From assembly GCA_021442155.1 (NCBI GenBank), contig CM038214.1, positions 27,590,450-27,654,449 of the forward strand: DNA of 64,000 bases, written 5' to 3'. The notes below the pieces were generated by a model, which saw only the letters and a program-made list of their open reading frames with translations, did not search any database and was not told where the DNA came from. The stretch comes from Cymbidium sinense. Lineage: Eukaryota > Streptophyta > Magnoliopsida > Asparagales > Orchidaceae. The translations under genes and the position numbers were made by a program. This document shows positions 59,995 through 64,000 of the stretch, in pieces. How positions within the stretch are numbered: position 1 is the first letter of the stretch; every line of letters starts with the position of its first letter.

Positions 59995-60559
59995 CTGTCT
60001 CAAATTCCTCTCTTTCCATTAGTTAAAGCTCAATCCCAACTCTATTATTTCGTGCAAAACTTGCCAGCTATTACCAGATTTCATCTCCAATTGAGCTAGA
60101 GTTCTTCTTTCAAACCTAGTTAGGGCGCTCTACCATTTCCATAATTATTATCTACGATAGCTGTAAACTCCACTTCATCAATAAGAGAAATGTTCACATC
60201 AATAAGAGCAAGTCAAGTCTAAAATGCCTCATAAGCAAGTCTTAGCTTAGCTACATTACCTTCCTACCGATGTCATACTAGACTTTATTATGACCTGAGG
60301 TGAACTACCTTAAGCCTCGAAGTCACTTCTCCTCTCTCTCACCTAGTGAGAAAAAAACCATTTAACTATGTCTTCCCAAAATCCATTTTATTGAACTCCG
60401 TACTTCTACTTATTAGATACATGATAGCACTAAGGCAAGAAAGCTATTGATATTTCATTTCCTTGAATGAAGAATCAATACCTAGATTAGTCTGATTATC
60501 TTACTTTCAAATATCAAGAGAAAATGTGGAGCTTGATCCAATGATCAGGCAGGAGATCA

Positions 60560-62890
60560 CATGGATTTTTCGATGATTTCCATTCACATCTTGAGTCATT
60601 TTGTTAGATCTTATCTATAAATAAGACTTCTCAATTGAGCAAATGAGGAAAGAGAGGTCGGTTTAAGTAGAAAGACCATTTTCCTACCACTGGAGGCCTA
60701 TCTTCTTCTTATGATAACACTTATGGTACTTATCCTCATGATGTTGTATAAGAATTCTAGACTCCAGCTGGGCCTTGTATTCTTTTAGCATAAAGCTAGC
60801 TCAATAACCTCTCTTCCCATCAAGACAAAGAAAGAGTCATGAACACATATGTAATGGACCTTTAATGGTTGTGAAGAGGCTTTCACCATCTCCTGTGAAT
60901 TGATTCATCATGAAGATCGAGGTGCATCCTTCTACTAATGGAGGGGATAGGATAGCTTAGGTGAATATAGAATAGAAATCCCTAATCATGGCTTTTTCCA
61001 ATGCCTTCCCCTTCTTATGAGTGAGGACATATCCTACTGAATTTGGCGACCTAAAAAGTAACCATTAGAGGAAGGGTGGTCTACCCAAAAAAATAAGCTA
61101 GAAAGCCTAGATTGAATTTCTATCTTTGCAAACTTTTTGGTGAATTCTCCATGATGTGAAGTCATTGTTCACTATATCCACTACCGTTGAATAGATTTGA
61201 AGACCGGTCCTTGCTATGCCCTAAATAAATGGGGAAAAAACCAAGAGCACTACTCAACAAAGATTGAAAGTATACACCCTAGAGCTAAAAGTCATTCACT
61301 GTTGACTTTCTCATGCTATGGACATTTGATTTTAAATCCAAATTTCCATGAAGAAAATAATCAATCCTTTTTGAAGCCAGGTAGTGTCTCAATGGTGTGA
61401 GGGCTATCAGGTAGGGTCCTAATATTTCTCATTTCTTTTTTTTTGCAGATGATAGCCTTATTTTTTCTTTAGTTAAAGCAGCTGAAGGTATAAAGATCAG
61501 GAAGATATTGCAAGTATATAAGGGATGCTTGGGACATAAAAGAAATCTAGACAAGTCCACTTTTCTCTTATTGAAGCTTAAACTTCTCACCTAAGGTGAA
61601 AGAGCTTGCAAAAGAGATTTTTCAAGTCAATATTCTAACCTTACCATGATGAGCAGATCTTTCATGCTTTTTATAGTCTTAAGCAAAGGAGAGAGTTTGG
61701 AGGAGAGTCCAAGAGTGGAAAAAGCTTTTTTGTTGTAATGTGGAATAGATCCATGTCATTATAATGAAAAAAAAACTGTCTTTTATTCTTCATTTGAATA
61801 GATCACATTGCTTGTTCATCATCATACATAGTAAAAGGGTGATCGTGACTACTACTAAGACTCAGACTCTAAGCTATTCCATGAGCTCCCCTAACAATTG
61901 AGCTAATAGTTGGGGATTACATAGCAATAGCTGCTCCTAGTTCCTAGTCACACCAAGGTAAAGAGAAAAAAGAGAAGACCTATTAATCATCCCAGCTAAC
62001 CAACTGTTAATAGGGTAAGAAGGAGGCCTTGGTCTAGACAATTCAAAATTGTGTTTTTCACTATACCTTCTATCTATCAAAATAAGAGTTTCAGACACCT
62101 TTTCCATTTTTTCACATAGCGGGGCAATTTTCTAATTCTCTCAAAATTGAATATGTTGCAGATAAAGGTTATTTATACAAGGTTCATTTGCTTAAGTTGG
62201 GGAAGGAGGGATAATAAGAAGACCATTACTTTAGCGGATCTCTTATCTATCTAAAAAAGAAAGTTAGGTTGCTCTTCTTTCTAACATTGGGTTCTAACAA
62301 GGCTAGGAGTAGCGGATACATATATAAGACCAAGAGCACTTATTTAGCTTCCTCAACTTCCTAGTATTCAATCTTGAGAAAAGCTAAAAAATATATTCTT
62401 AGATATGAGACCTAGCTATCTCGAATTCATCTCTTTCTATTAGTTAAAGCTCAATCCCAACTCTCTTATCTAGTGTAGAACCTAACAGCTATTGCTAGAT
62501 TTCATCTAAAATTGAGTTGGAGTTCTTCCTTGAAACCTAGCTAGGGTTCTCTATCAATTTTGTAACTCTTATCTATGATAGCAACAAACTCCACTCCTTC
62601 AATAAGAGAAAAGATCACATCGACAAGAGCAAGACAAGTCTGAAATTCCTTATAAGCAAGTCTCAGCTTAACTACATTACCTTTATACCGATGTCATACT
62701 AAACTCTATTATGACCTGAGGTGAACTACCTTAAGCCTCAAAGTCACTTGTCCTCCCTCTCGTCTGGTGATCAGAAAAGAATTTAGCCGTATCTTCCCAA
62801 AATCCATTTTATTGACCTTCATACTTCTACTTATTAGTACATGATAGCAGTAAGGCAAGAAAGCTATTGATATTCCATTGCCCACATTTA
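60560..62890 (+). repeat. Tandem unit 2 containing a LINE fragment
   Basis: Second direct copy. FADD reads at 61,442-61,453. It continues past 62,890 into bases matching 19,960-20,060 and 20,220-20,300 of the right arm, where unit 1 instead breaks off, so unit 2 is the more complete one. Confidence 0.85.
61197..61400 (+). pseudogene. Open stretch upstream of the LINE motif, copy 4
   Basis: 67 codons ending just before the FADD motif region. In an intact element this place holds the reverse transcriptase palm with a GDPLSP-type block; I can see only a weak remnant. Function therefore unassigned beyond position. Confidence 0.4.
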
Positions 62891-63204
62891 CACTCTCAAA
62901 GAGCTTCGTTGCTCAAAGTTGAGTCAACCTATCACTTCACTTCACTTTCACTTCCCTATTGTCTTTAACTTCACTAGCTTGCTTCGAAAGCTATCATGTA
63001 ATAAACCAAACATATCTGCTCCTTAAAGTCATGCCTTCATACAACTTTTCTTATCAGGAGTGAAATAGAAGTTAAAAAGTGAGAAGTATAAGAGTTGAAA
63101 AGGGCACGAGATTAATTGTAAGGATAAGCTAATCTTCCAAGATAAGAAAGAAGTACCCTTAGCACTCTTTGATTTAGAAATTTAGTTTTTCATTTCATTT
63201 ATAC

Positions 63205-64000
63205 ACTACCTCAAGGAGATTCTCGGAGTAATCTTCTCCGATGAAGATCTATTGCTAGGCACATCAAACCACAACATCCATTGTAAGTGCCAGTGACTGT
63301 AAATGGTGCAAAATAGAACCTAATTTTAGTAGATCTTAGGGCTTTAGTTCACATTATGAATGTAAAGACTTTAGCCCACTTGATACAGATAAGCTGAGCT
63401 CTGATAAACTCATGCTTAGAGGGTTCAATGAATAGGGTGAGAAAGCACTCAAGTCTATCAACCTCCCACTATAGTTTGGTTATCTGAGTACTAAAGCAAA
63501 GCATCACATCATAGATTTAGACACCTCTGACAATGCATTGATCGGTAGGCCGTGGATCCATGTGTATAAGATGATTCCCTCAATGCTTCATTAATGTATA
63601 AAATATCAACATGATGGGGTTGAGTACTGTCTACAAGGTGATACCCATGTAGTGTATGAAATTGGCTTATACAAGGATGAAAAGCATTACCTTCCCTACC
63701 AATAAGGTGAGGATGGACCTTATGAGTTTGGGTTCAGCTTCCAAAGTAGCACCCAAAATTTGACTATCGACCTAAGTACCTCCTATGCGGTATCGGTGGG
63801 AATTGAGAGGTGGGAAGAGTCCTCTGAAGTTGAGCAGAATCAAAGCAGAGTGTCAAAGCCTGTAATAGAACAAAGTGAAAAAAATAAAGTCTAGCACCTC
63901 TCCTTTATCACTGACCTCACTCCCTTGGCTTCAAGGCCAGTGGGAGATATGGGAACATTTTAAGTGCCCCCAATAAAGAGGCACACTAAGTGTAGGATCT
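63205..64000 (+). mobile_element. Ty3/gypsy protease region, third copy (runs off the window)
   Basis: Matches 21,007-21,680 of the right arm and, in 63,450-63,610, bases kept only by the left arm. VDLRALVHIM marks the protease site (the D-S/T-G motif is again broken) and ALIGRPWIH with MIPSMLH marks the conserved block after the protease in Tat-like elements. The join at about 63,200 skips some 700 bases present in the arms between LINE unit and gypsy region. Confidence 0.85.

Larger units (their letters stand above)
57985..60455 (+). repeat. Tandem unit 1 containing a LINE fragment
   Basis: Direct duplicate of 60,560-62,890. Both start near TTTCTCGATGATTTCCATTC-like bases and run through the reverse transcriptase region. 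The second half of the unit is also shared with both palindrome arms. Confidence 0.85.

Noticed and set aside
1..64000. The window as a piece of a living mitochondrial genome
   Set aside because: Repeats this long recombine and stay identical in plant mitochondria; here duplicates are diverged, every gene piece is broken, and a 3.7-kb microsatellite field is present. It cannot be excluded fully from sequence alone.

Overview
The window looks like nuclear DNA of a flowering plant made of old, decayed organellar DNA and retrotransposon debris. I find no intact, convincing gene in 64 kb. Plastid pieces (petL-petG-trnW four times, rpoC1-rpoC2 once), a mitochondrial-type trnY-GUA, mitovirus-like polymerase remnants, and Ty3/gypsy, Ty1/copia and non-LTR (LINE) fragments all carry stops, frameshifts and small indels. 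Such a mixture could once have been mitochondrial DNA. The divergence between duplicate copies (about one change in ten to twenty bases where I compared them), CG to TG/CA changes, many single-base indels and a 3.7-kb microsatellite field fit nuclear residence better than a living mitochondrial genome.

Layout: bases 245-38,040 form one giant imperfect palindrome, left arm 245-17,962, 65-base spacer, right arm 18,028-38,040. From the outer end inward each arm carries: noncoding DNA; plastid block A (petL-petG); a mitovirus-like polymerase piece; unclassified DNA; plastid block B (petL-petG-trnW); a gag-like retrotransposon region; unclassified DNA; a Tat-like Ty3/gypsy pol; and a LINE reverse transcriptase next to the centre. 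The right arm is longer mainly because the left arm lacks about 2.9 kb, covering the end of petG, trnW and most of the viral polymerase.

Bases 38,041-44,700 are mostly unclassified, with a possible mitovirus N-terminal piece near 39.2 kb and a copia reverse transcriptase fragment near 43.5 kb. A second, smaller inverted repeat (about 44,705-46,640 against 56,930-58,320) carries a LINE-type RNase H. Its roughly 10-kb loop holds rpoC1-rpoC2, trnY-GUA, a third copy of part of the palindrome arm, a nuclear retroelement-like stretch, a GGTCAA/TTGACC array and a nearly C-free TTA/TTAG field (52,880-56,560). Bases 57,985-62,890 are two tandem copies of the LINE-containing unit, and the window ends inside a third gypsy copy.

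The parts do not work together as a pathway. The value of the window is historical: it records organelle-to-nucleus transfer, a fossil of a mitochondrial RNA virus, large-scale inverted duplication and later one-sided deletions that can be polarised by comparing copies. Assignments to families were made by eye from motifs and need database searches for confirmation.
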